DNA of 40,946 nt from NCBI GenBank assembly GCA_026414265.1, contig JAOAJI010000009.1, forward strand, positions 1 through 40,946. The letters are read 5' to 3'. The notes below the pieces were generated by a model. The model had not been told where the DNA came from. It did no database searches and worked only from the letters and a program-made list of their open reading frames with translations. Position numbers and translations under genes: made by a program. Of the stretch, positions 8,212-16,276 are shown one piece after another. The stretch comes from Microcaldota archaeon (GTDB taxonomy: Archaea; Micrarchaeota; Micrarchaeia; Anstonellales; SKW190). The stretch's first letter is position 1. Every line of letters begins with the position of its first letter.

Positions 8212-10260
8212 ATGATTGCTGAAGAACAAATAGAAAAAATTAATGAAATCTTAAACACGAAAGAAAAATTAAATATAGGATTCTTTTTGTGCCTTTTTGT
8301 TACTTCTTTGTTGTTTGTAGTTGAAATTTATGTACAGAAATTTTTGACTCAAAACGAAAATCACGCATATAATTACAAGAGCATAGAAAATTTGTTTCTT
8401 TTAAGTTTGCTGTTTCTAGTAATGATTGTTTTTTTAACAATGATCGATTATTATAAAAAAGAAATACTTGAACACTTCTTTATAAAGAAAAAATATTTTT
8501 CTTTAACTTTAGAACATGCAAATCTTTTTGGAGGACTTCTTATACTAATTTATAGTATTGCTGTCTGTTTCAATGTTCTATTTTTTGACATGAAGTTAGG
8601 TGAAACTAAAATTACTTATTTCAGTACTTATGGGTTAATAAGTTTATCATATATGATAGGAAAAGCGTTGCAACTAAAATACAAAATTAATGCAAAAGAG
8701 TTATTTGAATTGTACAATTCACTAAAAAACGATCAAGTTACTATAATTGACAAGGGCAAACAATTTAATAAATCTGCAGAAGATATTACCAAAGACGAAT
8801 TGATAGTTGTAAATCCTGAACAAAGAATTCCAGTAGACGGGATAGTAATCGAAGGAGTTAGCTACATTGATTACTCAGAAGTAACTGGTGAACAATCAAA
8901 TACCAAAGTTGTCGTAGGAAAAAAAGTTTATGCTGGAGGAATAAACAAAGCTAACAAAATAAAGATTATAGCTACGTCAACATGGGCAGATGCACTCATA
9001 CAAAAAACAATCAAAAAATCTATTTTACTAAAGGAAGCTCAATCAAATGAACTTGAAATTCTTACTAAGACAACCAAACTTTATTACCAAAGTGCAGTCT
9101 TAATTGTCTTTCTAGGTGCGATTTTGCTTGTCCAAAAACTTGGATTTTCTTTGCATGCTATAAACCTGTTCGTGGTAACTACGTTTTTACTTACATTACC
9201 TCTCTCTAATTTAGTTATACCACTAATAATAAATCAAGCTCAACTTAAATTAAGTAAGTTAGGTTATAAGATTAATTCAATCATTTCATTCCTTAACCTA
9301 AGAAAAACTAATACTTTAATATTAGATAAAACAGGCGTTATCACGAGTAAATTCTTAACTGTTAATGCAATTATACCTATAAACACAACACAACGAGAAG
9401 TACTAGAAATAGCTTATGCATTAGAAGATAAAATTAACCATTACATTGCAAAGGCAATAATAGACCATTGCCAAAAAAACAATGTTAAAAAAATTACCAT
9501 TAAAGGTTATTCTAAAAATTATTCAAGAGAAATAGGCGTATATGCTATCAAAGGTAATATGGCTCTTGGAATAGGAAATGAAAAATTATTGGCCTTGTTA
9601 GGGATTGATTTATCTAACAAAGTAGAAAAATTGACTGAGTACTTGTTAAAGTATAACAGTATTGTAATTTACGTCTGTAAAGACAAAAGCATAATAGGAT
9701 TAATAGGACTATCAGAAAAAGTTGAGAAATCAAGTGTTGACGTGTTGAAAAAATTTCTGAAAAATAACTTTGATGTTCTCATATTCCATAGTCAAACAAA
9801 AGAATACATTAAAAAACTACAACATTTGCTCAACTTAAGTGAAAAAAATTTCGTTGCTGTAGATAATTTGGAAGATAAAGGCACGTATATCATGGAATTG
9901 AAGAAAAAAAATAAACACGTCCTCTTTATTGGAGAAGGAATTAAAGACATTTCTGCAATAGCTAATGCTGACGTATCGCTTGTGATTCAAACAACAGATA
10001 GATTAGCTAACAAAATTGCAGATTTGGAAGCACAAAACTTTGATACTCTAAAACACCTGGATTATGTTATTAAATATTCAAAAAAATTACACGGATGCGC
10101 CAGGAGAGGTGTCTACATAATGTACGTTATTGCTGTTATATTCTTCGTAAATTTTTTTATACTAAATGATTTATCTATTTTACAACCTCTATCCGCTATA
10201 GAACTTAATATAGTTCTTGTAATTACAGGGATTGCAGTATTTATTAATAATCTTCTGTAA
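8212..10260 (+). CDS. P-type ATPase with altered motifs
   Basis: A 682-residue integral membrane protein with the P-type ATPase order: helices at about 21-45, 58-80, 104-125 and 134-152, an actuator domain (about 165-270, with VTGEQ at 224-228 in place of TGES), helices at 293-310 and 315-340, the phosphorylation site DKTG at 372-375, a nucleotide domain with INHYIAKAI (His410, matching SEHPLAKAI of P1B pumps), and two final helices (635-652, 663-682). It is closest in layout to P1B metal pumps. The membrane CPC motif is replaced by a TLPLSN segment (328-333), the usual TGD is HSQT (526-529), and GDGxND is GEGIKD (574-579). Phosphorylatable Asp372 remains, so some ATPase activity is possible. 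Ion specificity is not predictable, and a transport-dead role is also possible. No N-terminal metal-binding domain is seen. Confidence 0.85.
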   Translation: MIAEEQIEKINEILNTKEKLNIGFFLCLFVTSLLFVVEIYVQKFLTQNENHAYNYKSIENLFLLSLLFLVMIVFLTMIDYYKKEILEHFFIKKKYFSLTLEHANLFGGLLILIYSIAVCFNVLFFDMKLGETKITYFSTYGLISLSYMIGKALQLKYKINAKELFELYNSLKNDQVTIIDKGKQFNKSAEDITKDELIVVNPEQRIPVDGIVIEGVSYIDYSEVTGEQSNTKVVVGKKVYAGGINKANKIKIIATSTWADALIQKTIKKSILLKEAQSNELEILTKTTKLYYQSAVLIVFLGAILLVQKLGFSLHAINLFVVTTFLLTLPLSNLVIPLIINQAQLKLSKLGYKINSIISFLNLRKTNTLILDKTGVITSKFLTVNAIIPINTTQREVLEIAYALEDKINHYIAKAIIDHCQKNNVKKITIKGYSKNYSREIGVYAIKGNMALGIGNEKLLALLGIDLSNKVEKLTEYLLKYNSIVIYVCKDKSIIGLIGLSEKVEKSSVDVLKKFLKNNFDVLIFHSQTKEYIKKLQHLLNLSEKNFVAVDNLEDKGTYIMELKKKNKHVLFIGEGIKDISAIANADVSLVIQTTDRLANKIADLEAQNFDTLKHLDYVIKYSKKLHGCARRGVYIMYVIAVIFFVNFFILNDLSILQPLSAIELNIVLVITGIAVFINNLL

Positions 10261-10280
10261 ACATGACTCAGCATATGCCA

Positions 10281-11054
10281 TTAAATTACTTTCAATTTTC
10301 TGCTTCTTCTCAAATAATTTTCAGCTGCCTTCAAAACTTTCTCATTGTTGTATTTGTTTAACAATGAATAAAGATAGTTTTGGTCTTTATTCTTGTATCT
10401 TTTGTATATCTGAATTAAATTCACCATGAATCTTTGTAGATTGTCAACTATCGTAATATCTGCTGATATAGACGTTCTACTGAGAGGATTCAAGTCAATG
10501 GCAATCACAAATTTATGAAGGTGTTTTAGTGCTAAAGTCCTATCACCGTCCTCCAGAGGAACGATCACAACATCTGAAGAATAAATTCCGTCTCTACAAA
10601 CAATTGCTCTGTCGCTCTTAATCACTCTTATATCAACAGTATTAGAATCATCATCCTTATTAATCACTTTGATTCCATAGCCTTCTAAATAATTTTTTAT
10701 TTTTTTGATTCTCATCAAACTTCTGTGAAATAAATTTATCTCGACTTTAATTTTAGAAATGTCTTGAAATTCTTTCAAAAGCTCTGGGATAAGAACAGCA
10801 ACATTACCATTAACGCTAAAAACAGGATCTTTAGCTAACAGTATTTTTGCTACTGCAGCTTCTGTTGCCTTTAAAGCAAATTTGTGAGTCGTTTCTCCAA
10901 GCAGATAATCAAACGCTTCAGCTCTCCCGTGAGCAATTAAGCCATTTAAATTAACTATCCCAAGCTCATAGCCTTTAACTAGAACTTCTCTCTGAATCAA
11001 TGATAAATATCTAGGATGATCCTTTGGAATATTAGAGCTAGGATCATTCATCAT
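10281..11054 (-). CDS. 4-phosphopantoate--beta-alanine ligase (archaeal phosphopantothenate synthetase)
   Basis: ATP-dependent condensation of 4-phosphopantoate with beta-alanine to 4'-phosphopantothenate, the archaeal route to coenzyme A. The 257-residue protein has the conserved blocks of this archaeal family: IPKDHPRYLSL (9-19), the GLIAHGRAEAFDYLLGE stretch (38-54), VFSVNGNVA (78-86), and LNPLSRTSISADITIVDN (about 187-204). Length is normal. It is divergently oriented to the NMD3 gene with 49 bases between the starts, so the two share a short AT-rich promoter region. Two adjacent ATG codons (11054 and 11051) are both possible starts. The 3' end converges on the P-type ATPase gene with a 20-base gap. 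Confidence 0.93.
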   Translation of the reverse strand: MMNDPSSNIPKDHPRYLSLIQREVLVKGYELGIVNLNGLIAHGRAEAFDYLLGETTHKFALKATEAAVAKILLAKDPVFSVNGNVAVLIPELLKEFQDISKIKVEINLFHRSLMRIKKIKNYLEGYGIKVINKDDDSNTVDIRVIKSDRAIVCRDGIYSSDVVIVPLEDGDRTLALKHLHKFVIAIDLNPLSRTSISADITIVDNLQRFMVNLIQIYKRYKNKDQNYLYSLLNKYNNEKVLKAAENYLRRSRKLKVI

Positions 11055-11077
11055 AAAACCCTTATGTATATGATTAT

Positions 11078-11090
11078 AAGTTTAAATTAT
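11078..11090 (+). promoter_or_regulatory. TATA-like box of the NMD3 gene in the divergent promoter region
   Basis: AAGTTTAAATTAT lies 14-26 bases before the ATG at 11104, and there is no ribosome-binding site between them. This fits a leaderless or nearly leaderless archaeal transcript. The opposite strand of the same 49-base gap (11055-11103) is also AT-rich and probably drives the divergent coenzyme A gene. Confidence 0.4.
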
Positions 11091-11103
11091 ATTAATCCTT
11101 TAC

Positions 11104-11739
11104 ATGAAACAAATTTGTCCTATTTGCGGAAGATCTGATGTTACGATATTGCCTAATTCTAACATTTGTGTCAATTGCTATAATCCAGAAATAAAAATCA
11201 AAGAAAAATTAGACATATATGTGTGCCCTTCTTGCGATAAGTATCTCTATGGTAAATGGAAAACATTAAACGAAATTGCATTTAAAAAATTTTTAAAAAA
11301 CAAACTTAAACTAAAAAATGGTAACATAGAAGAATTTGATTTAAACAATAAATTCATAACCGTCTCTATGACCTTAAATGATGTAAAGTTTAAAACTACA
11401 AGAAAGGTAAATTTTAACCTTAAAAAATTGTTGTGCTCTGATTGCTCAAGAAAAAGCTCTGGATATTATGAAGCAATTATTCAACTTCGTGGAAACAATA
11501 AACTTAAACTAGAAAAAAAATTTAATAAAATAACATCTGGACTAGAAAAAATGACTTTTATAAGTAAAATAATTAAATTAAAAAATAACGCAGGTTATGA
11601 TATTTATGTTGGAAATAAACAAAAAGTATTCGAACTGTTGAACAAATTAGAACTAAGGTTCAAAACCACTAGAAAAATTGCTGGTAGGATAGATGGAAAT
11701 GATGTTTACAGAACTACTTTTTTAGTAAGATTTGATTAA
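11104..11739 (+). CDS. NMD3-family protein
   Basis: Archaeal homologue of NMD3, the eukaryotic adaptor that binds the large ribosomal subunit; in archaea it is thought to act in late 50S maturation. The N-terminal zinc motifs are CPICG (5-9), CVNCY (22-26), CPSC (41-44) and CSDC (about 116-119). The diagnostic SRKSSGYYEAIIQLRG follows directly. Further on are GYDIYVGNKQK and a C-terminal block ending in VYRTTFLVRFD, both typical of the family. At 211 residues it is compact. Start at ATG 11104; the transcript appears leaderless. The 3' end overlaps the convergent 148-residue gene by 26 bases. Confidence 0.88.
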   Translation: MKQICPICGRSDVTILPNSNICVNCYNPEIKIKEKLDIYVCPSCDKYLYGKWKTLNEIAFKKFLKNKLKLKNGNIEEFDLNNKFITVSMTLNDVKFKTTRKVNFNLKKLLCSDCSRKSSGYYEAIIQLRGNNKLKLEKKFNKITSGLEKMTFISKIIKLKNNAGYDIYVGNKQKVFELLNKLELRFKTTRKIAGRIDGNDVYRTTFLVRFD

Positions 11740-12160
11740 ACATTTTATCCTTTATTTTATCCTTTGTATAGTCAAGATTCTTAATCATGCTTTCCAGTAA
11801 ATTCAGTTCTTTAACTATACGTGCATAATCTTCTGGGGTGTGATAATTTAATTCATAGTCCTTAAATTTGGAAACATCAGTGTTGTTTAATGGAAAACTA
11901 AACGTATACAGAAATGTATTATTATTGTTTGGAGGCTCAGAGTACGAGCCACCTGCTACCAAAGATTTTGCGTGGTATTTTTTTAACAAGTATTCTACAA
12001 TATAAGCTATACCATAGTTAGACATACTCATGAGATAATCTCTAATAACATCATTTACTTTATCAGGTTCCAGAGGCTTGTATGTCTCTCTTCTGAATCT
12101 AAACTCTCTAACGGAATCATCTCTTCGAGGCATACCACGATTGTAATTAAAATTGTTCAC
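11714..12160 (-). CDS. Unknown 148-residue protein
   Basis: GTG start at 12160, supported by AAGGTGAT six to thirteen bases upstream. The first 35 residues are basic and Arg-rich (RRDDSVREFRFRRETYKP), followed by a helical segment (about 38-67), a Gly/Ser/Asn-rich turn (70-80), a short hydrophobic strand pair and a C-terminal helix with many Lys. No transmembrane segment or known motif is seen. The Arg-rich start would suit nucleic-acid binding, but this is only a guess. The last codons overlap the end of the NMD3 gene on the other strand by 26 bases. Confidence 0.7.
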   Translation of the reverse strand: MNNFNYNRGMPRRDDSVREFRFRRETYKPLEPDKVNDVIRDYLMSMSNYGIAYIVEYLLKKYHAKSLVAGGSYSEPPNNNNTFLYTFSFPLNNTDVSKFKDYELNYHTPEDYARIVKELNLLESMIKNLDYTKDKIKDKMFNQILLKK

Positions 12161-12208
12161 AATATCACCTTGAATAGATTATTGTTATAAAAAGTTTAAA
12201 AATGTATG

Positions 12209-12886
12209 TTAATTAGAAGCACTCTTTAAGTATTTCATCTCGTTGTGCATAACAATATGGCATTCAAAACCGTCTATACTTCTCTCTAGAAGTTTCCTAA
12301 GAGCTTCATGAACAAGCACAGTCTTACCTTCTTTAACTCTATAAAACGAAAAAAGTATTTGTAGTATATCAGGTCTATTATTCTCTATTGCCCTCAACAA
12401 TGGATTGTTAAAATGAGTAAGCGTAAATACAGTTGTTTCTGGATCCGTAGAATAATGTTTAAGTAGTTTACTAACAGAGTTGATTGAACCTACATTGCAT
12501 GCATGTGCAAGATATGTCATTAAATATTCGTTTAAAAAATTGGATATAGGCAAGTTGTATCTTTCATATTCTTTAAGAATTAATGAAAATATACGAACAC
12601 TTTCTTTGTCATCTTTAAACATCCCTGACCGAGTTATTGAGAAAAATAAAGGATCCTTTTCTGTCAAAAAAGCTTGTCTGACATCAGAACCTTGCTGTAA
12701 TAAATACTTAACTATAGGTAAAGAAGAGTAAAAAGCAGCTAGAGATAATACATGCCATCCAGAACTTATACTATTTAATAAATTGTTCGGATCACTGGAT
12801 GCTTCAACTAAAAGCTTAACTTTTACAAAATCTTTCTTAGCGACAGCTTTTGATAATTTTTGTTGTAACAAAGTTCTAGAGTCCAT
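12209..12886 (-). CDS. Ankyrin-repeat-like protein
   Basis: About 225 residues from ATG 12886 (a GTG at 12898 is in frame). Degenerate ankyrin repeats are visible. One is LSKAVAKKDFVKVKLLVEASSDPNNLL. A second is GWHVLSLAAFYSSLPIVKYLLQQGSDV, with the consensus order of an initial turn, LSLAA, then helix and V(K)YLL..G.DV. A third is ACNVGSINSVSKLLKHYSTDP. The last is NNPLLRAIENNRPDILQILFSFY. These would stack as a protein-interaction scaffold. There is no signal peptide or membrane segment, so a cytoplasmic adaptor is likely, though small symbiotic archaea may also export such proteins. Partners are unknown. The 1-kb stretch upstream carries no intact gene. Confidence 0.75.
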   Translation of the reverse strand: MDSRTLLQQKLSKAVAKKDFVKVKLLVEASSDPNNLLNSISSGWHVLSLAAFYSSLPIVKYLLQQGSDVRQAFLTEKDPLFFSITRSGMFKDDKESVRIFSLILKEYERYNLPISNFLNEYLMTYLAHACNVGSINSVSKLLKHYSTDPETTVFTLTHFNNPLLRAIENNRPDILQILFSFYRVKEGKTVLVHEALRKLLERSIDGFECHIVMHNEMKYLKSASN

Positions 12887-13238
12887 AAAAACACACACTT
12901 GTGTTAATATTAACTTTCTTTATTATAATAGAATAAAATTATTATGTTAAAAAATTAAGTGTAAACATCACAATCGTCTATGATAGTATAATCTCAATAC
13001 ATTTTTAAAATGTTGTGTTCTGTTAACTTATATAGTAACAAATAAAGAATAATTGCGACTTTTAACAAAAAACCAGGTCAAATTTAAGCAGAATCTTTTC
13101 TATGTTTCTCGTCACATAAAAAAGCACAACAATCTTATCTTCTTAAATTAAACAAATTCTTGTCCATAATCAAGAAATTAAAGACCAGATAGAACTACTT
13201 TAACTCACCTAAAACACTTAAACTATTCACGAGAAAAA

Positions 13239-13397
13239 GATGATTGATTTTTCTTAACAACCCTATAACTAAGTTACACATAAATAAGTCTGAACAAATT
13301 AAAACTTTGGTTTCAAATAATAAACAGCTTCAACTGGTGTTGAACAAAATAACTGGAATTGGAGAGATCAATACCAACTTATGTTCAGTCTATTCAT
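13239..13397 (+). pseudogene. Decayed fragment, possibly of an IS110-type transposase
   Basis: One frame reads about 50 residues without a stop. It includes INKSEQIKTLVSNNKQ and then LQLVLNKITGIGEINT. The pattern of an amphipathic helix followed by L..I.GIGEI.T resembles the C-terminal helix-hairpin-helix domain of IS110-family transposases (consensus L..IPGIG..TA). After this the frame stops, and a shifted frame continues with SIHYARELRNPKLVEIALF. No start, no terminal inverted repeats and no DEDD catalytic domain are visible, so the assignment is tentative. The fragment is too short to encode a working protein. Confidence 0.3.
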
Positions 13398-13681
13398 TAC
13401 GCACGTGAACTACGAAATCCAAAATTAGTTGAAATTGCTTTATTTTAGACAAAAGCAAACAAGAATGAAACCCACTTCATTCGTTTGTGATAGCAACCTC
13501 TTATAATCAGGATCTAAACTTTAAATAGAGTGAATCTGATAAAATAAATAATTGAAATATTGACTAATCATGGAATTTCATCATTATCTATGATGACACC
13601 TCATAAAGATGCATCTTTTAACTTCATGGCCTAATTCTCTTTAACTCGCAGTGTTTTTTGGAAATCTAAAACTTTTACAAT

Positions 13682-13903
13682 ACATAATACAAACTCTACC
13701 TGAATCAGAGCTGAAAAAGATTGCATACCTGATTTAAAATTAGCTGTAAATGAAGGTTTTGATTATGGATCTCGTATTGAGAAAGCACACCATACAGAAG
13801 TTTTAGACAGAGTCTATGTGAAATATACGAATATTTAGAACGACTTGGTATTGAGTTAAGCAATTAAGAAGCTGCTCTTATGAGTTTTTTAGAGACTATT
13901 TAG
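13682..13903 (+). pseudogene. Frameshifted fragment of an unrecognised protein
   Basis: Translation in shifting frames gives a connected protein-like text: TLPESELKKIAYLI, then DLKLAVNEGFDYGSRIEK with AHHTEVLDRVY, then (one frame shift at about 13822) EIYEYLERLGIELSN, an in-frame TAA at about 13865, then EAALMSFLETI and a stop just before the tRNA. At least two frame changes and one internal stop are needed, so the gene is dead. I do not recognise the parent family. Confidence 0.35.
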
Positions 13904-13904
13904 A

Positions 13905-13976
13905 TGGACCCTGTGGGATTTGAACCCACGGCCTCTTCGTTGCGAACGAAGCGCTCTACCACTGAGCTAAGGGCCC
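13905..13976 (-). tRNA. tRNA-Ala (anticodon CGC)
   Basis: A 72-base cloverleaf read on the minus strand. Acceptor GGGCCCT pairs with AGGGTCC, including the G3-U70 wobble pair that marks alanine tRNAs. The D arm is GCTC-AGTGGTA-GAGC. The anticodon stem CTTCG/CGAAG encloses loop TTCGCAA with anticodon CGC for codon GCG. The T arm is GTGGG-TTCAAAT-CCCAC, and the discriminator is A. CCA is not encoded. No intron is present. The 1-kb decayed region lies immediately beyond its 3' end, the usual side for integration of mobile DNA. Confidence 0.97.
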
Positions 13977-13996
13977 TTCTTTATACAGAAATTTTA

Positions 13997-14662
13997 CTAA
14001 AACTTTTTTATTGAAACTTGAAAACGAGTTTTTTCAAATAAGTGAACATTTATATCAAGCTCAACATATTTTCTGTTCATAAAGCAAGGTACTTTTACAA
14101 GTGTTGTATTATTTAGTTTACAAGTACCTTCAAGATTATGAACGTGACCAAACAAGTGAAGTCTTATGTCATCTCTTTTAAATAAAAAATCCTTTATAGC
14201 AGAACTCCCAACATGATTACCATTTACTTCGTCAAAGTAACCTAACAGTGGTACGTGTGATATAAATATATCAATTTTGTTATTCATTTTAGCCAATTTT
14301 TGTGCAAATTGTTGCTCTGAAAATTCATAAGGTGTGTTATATGGCGTAATATTAGAACCACCTATACCAGCAAAATTTAATGTGTTCCAAGAAATTATTT
14401 TATCTTCAATGCATTCTAGGAATAATGAAATAAATCTACTTCTAAATTCTTCATTATCGTTGTTGCCAAAAACATAAAACATTTTAGGCAGCTGCTCGTA
14501 AAATCTTTCAAATACTTGTATTGGAAGCGTATCATTATCAGAGATGTCACCGCAAATGATCAGCAGATCACAGGTGATTTTATCCCTGATAAGCAAATCA
14601 ATAAATTCCTCCAATAAACATGTTTCTGAATGTATGTCTGAAATCGCAATAATTTTGATCAT
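13997..14662 (-). CDS. Calcineurin-like metallophosphoesterase
   Basis: A 221-residue phosphoesterase with the full di-metal motif set: SDIHSE (Asp9, His11), GDISD (Asp39), GNND (66-69), a later His in SHVPLLG, and GHVH near residue 175. It resembles the small YfcE/MJ0936-type phosphodiesterases that cleave phosphodiester bonds with Mn2+ or Ni2+; the physiological substrate is unknown. The ATG at 14662 immediately follows the TAG stop of the upstream protease gene, so the two are almost certainly translated from one message. GAACTGATCT upstream can pair with the 16S tail. Confidence 0.9.
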   Translation of the reverse strand: MIKIIAISDIHSETCLLEEFIDLLIRDKITCDLLIICGDISDNDTLPIQVFERFYEQLPKMFYVFGNNDNEEFRSRFISLFLECIEDKIISWNTLNFAGIGGSNITPYNTPYEFSEQQFAQKLAKMNNKIDIFISHVPLLGYFDEVNGNHVGSSAIKDFLFKRDDIRLHLFGHVHNLEGTCKLNNTTLVKVPCFMNRKYVELDINVHLFEKTRFQVSIKKF

Positions 14663-15631
14663 CTAGATCAGTTCTATATCGTTTGTTGCTCTGTGTTTAA
14701 TATAAGATTTCGTAATACTTTCCTCAAAACCTGAAGCAATACCTGTTCCAAAGGCTCTGCCAAAGTAATAAAATGATTCTACCAAAAGATCTAATAAAGT
14801 AGACTTTCTTTTCTTTTCTTTTTTACAAATGTTTTTTTCATCATATGATAGGTTAACCAATTCAAATGCTTTTTTTCTTGCATCGTCTAAAGAGCCTATT
14901 TCATCAACTAATCCAGCTTTTTTTGCTTGTTTACCAGTGTATATTTTTGCTTCAAAAGCGTCTGGATCAACTATTTTATTACCCCTAAATTGTTTTACAT
15001 CAGCAACAAAATCATTGTAAACATCAACTATTATGCTCCTAATGATTTCTTCATCTTCACTAGTTACGTTTCTTGTACTTGAAAGAATGTCTTTAAACTT
15101 ACCTGACTTATACGTTGTTATATTAACGCCTATTTTATCTAAAAGTTGCACTATGTTCATACTATCTAATCTTACACCTATACTTCCTATGATTGCATTA
15201 GGGTGTGCAACTATATATTTCGCAGGTAATCCTATGTAAAACGCACCTGACGTGCCCATCTCCGAATAATAAACAACAATTGGCTTAGAAAAATTTTTTA
15301 AAACATTAAATATTTCTTTTGTTTGATATACGCTACCTCCTGGAGAATTTACGACTAAGATAAGTGCTTTTGAAGACTTGTCTTTGTTAATTGCTTTCAG
15401 ATCACTTAATATTTCATTCAAGGTAATTCTTTCATCTGCAAACAGAGAACTACCTTGATTGTTATCTTCTGGAAAAGTAAGTTCACCTACTATTGAATAC
15501 TCTGAGACACAGGTAGACGCTGAAATTGTAGACGAGTTGCTGGATAAAAAAGAAAACAATATGAATACAAACACTATACCCAAGACAAAAATAATCCCTA
15601 TTATCGTCAAAAAATATTTATTTATGATCAT
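14663..15631 (-). CDS. sppA: Signal peptide peptidase SppA-type membrane protease (peptidase S49)
   Basis: A 322-residue membrane-anchored serine protease that degrades leftover signal peptides and membrane peptide fragments. One N-terminal transmembrane helix (about 8-30) is followed by an outward-facing catalytic domain. The conserved blocks are NSPGGSV (95-101), the nucleophile Ser128 in MGTSGAFYIG, the GSIGV strand (149-153), and the general-base Lys180 in KSGKFKD, giving the Ser/Lys dyad of archaeal and Bacillus SppA. The family block YTGKQAKKAGLVDEIGSLDDA comes later. The ATG at 15631 follows GGTTGATCAC. It is directly upstream of the phosphoesterase gene. The heavy load of secreted proteins in this window gives it a plausible substrate supply. 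Confidence 0.92.
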   Translation of the reverse strand: MIINKYFLTIIGIIFVLGIVFVFILFSFLSSNSSTISASTCVSEYSIVGELTFPEDNNQGSSLFADERITLNEILSDLKAINKDKSSKALILVVNSPGGSVYQTKEIFNVLKNFSKPIVVYYSEMGTSGAFYIGLPAKYIVAHPNAIIGSIGVRLDSMNIVQLLDKIGVNITTYKSGKFKDILSSTRNVTSEDEEIIRSIIVDVYNDFVADVKQFRGNKIVDPDAFEAKIYTGKQAKKAGLVDEIGSLDDARKKAFELVNLSYDEKNICKKEKKRKSTLLDLLVESFYYFGRAFGTGIASGFEESITKSYIKHRATNDIELI

Positions 15632-15733
15632 GTGATCAACCGTAATTAATATTCATGATTTTCTATAATAACATTGATCATATTACATAATATCATATAA
15701 AAAATTATAAGAAAGACCTATAGTGTTGAGCTG

Positions 15734-15740
15734 TTTAATA
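15734..15740 (+). promoter_or_regulatory. TATA-like box of carS
   Basis: TTTAATA is centred about 30 bases before the ATG at 15767. No Shine-Dalgarno-like sequence lies between, which suggests a leaderless transcript. Upstream bases (15632-15733) are AT-rich and shared with the divergent sppA start. Confidence 0.35.
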
Positions 15741-15766
15741 AGCTATTGATATAGATATAGTTATAT

Positions 15767-16252
15767 ATGCTTGACACTGATATCTTGAGGACTTTCATAG
15801 CTGTATTGCCTGCCATGGTTGCTAACGCAACACCGGTTATATTTGGAGGAGGGGCAAAGATTTCTATTCCGTTATTTGGAAAAAACAAAACAATCAGAGG
15901 GTTTGTTTCAGGTGTGTTCGCTGGGCTTTTTACCGGTGTTGTTTTATATTTTATAACACAAGGCATATTTTTCGGAAAATTGTGGGTTATGATAGGTCTG
16001 CTTCAAGGCATAGGAGCAATGACAGGCGATTTGCTAGGGAGTTACATAAAAAGAAGAATAAAAATTAAAGAAGGAGACGAGTTTTTTATAGTAGATCAAT
16101 TAGGATTTATGATATTCGCTATAGTTTTTACGAACCACATAATAAGTTTGAACGTTAAGCAGATCATCGCAGTCCTTATCATAACATTTTTTTTGCACAA
16201 GATTATGAATGTTATAGCCTATTTAGTAAAATTAAAGAAAAATATGCATTAG
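15767..16252 (+). CDS. carS: CDP-archaeol synthase
   Basis: Transfers CMP from CTP to unsaturated archaetidic acid (digeranylgeranylglyceryl phosphate), making the activated CDP-lipid for archaeal phospholipids. The 161-residue protein has about four hydrophobic helices. It carries the family motifs in order: PAMVANATPVIFGGG (15-29), the LFGKNKTIRGFVSG stretch (36-49, matching the conserved GKTWRG segment), GAMTGDLLGSYIKRRIKIKEGDE (about 83-105), and DQLGF (110-114, matching DQLDF). Length is at the low end of normal. It is divergent from sppA. Confidence is high because this is an archaea-specific family with distinctive motifs. Confidence 0.93.
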   Translation: MLDTDILRTFIAVLPAMVANATPVIFGGGAKISIPLFGKNKTIRGFVSGVFAGLFTGVVLYFITQGIFFGKLWVMIGLLQGIGAMTGDLLGSYIKRRIKIKEGDEFFIVDQLGFMIFAIVFTNHIISLNVKQIIAVLIITFFLHKIMNVIAYLVKLKKNMH

Positions 16253-16276
16253 GGTTATAATGCTATAGACAAGCGA

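Larger units (their letters stand above)
12899..13904. other. One-kilobase stretch without an intact gene; decayed coding fragments
   Basis: No open frame of convincing length exists on either strand. The stretch does not look like pure spacer, because short runs on the plus strand translate to protein-like text interrupted by stops and frameshifts; two are listed separately. The first 60 bases after the ankyrin gene start are very AT-rich and probably hold its promoter. The rest has frequent stops in all frames. I read it as a graveyard of one or two former genes next to a tRNA, a common insertion place for mobile DNA. Confidence 0.5.

Noticed and set aside
10232-10429. Plus-strand ORF overlapping the ends of the P-type ATPase and the coenzyme A gene
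   Set aside because: It sits inside the well-supported minus-strand ligase gene and the ATPase tail; the sequence is low in charged residues and has no signals.
12480-12731. Plus-strand 83-codon ORF opposite the ankyrin-like gene
   Set aside because: Antisense shadow; the minus strand shows ankyrin-pattern conservation.
12899-13904. An intact insertion sequence beside the tRNA
   Set aside because: No inverted repeats, no open transposase frame and no target duplication can be seen; only short eroded fragments remain.
14829-15239. Two short plus-strand ORFs opposite sppA
   Set aside because: Both are antisense shadows of a strongly conserved protease with intact catalytic residues.
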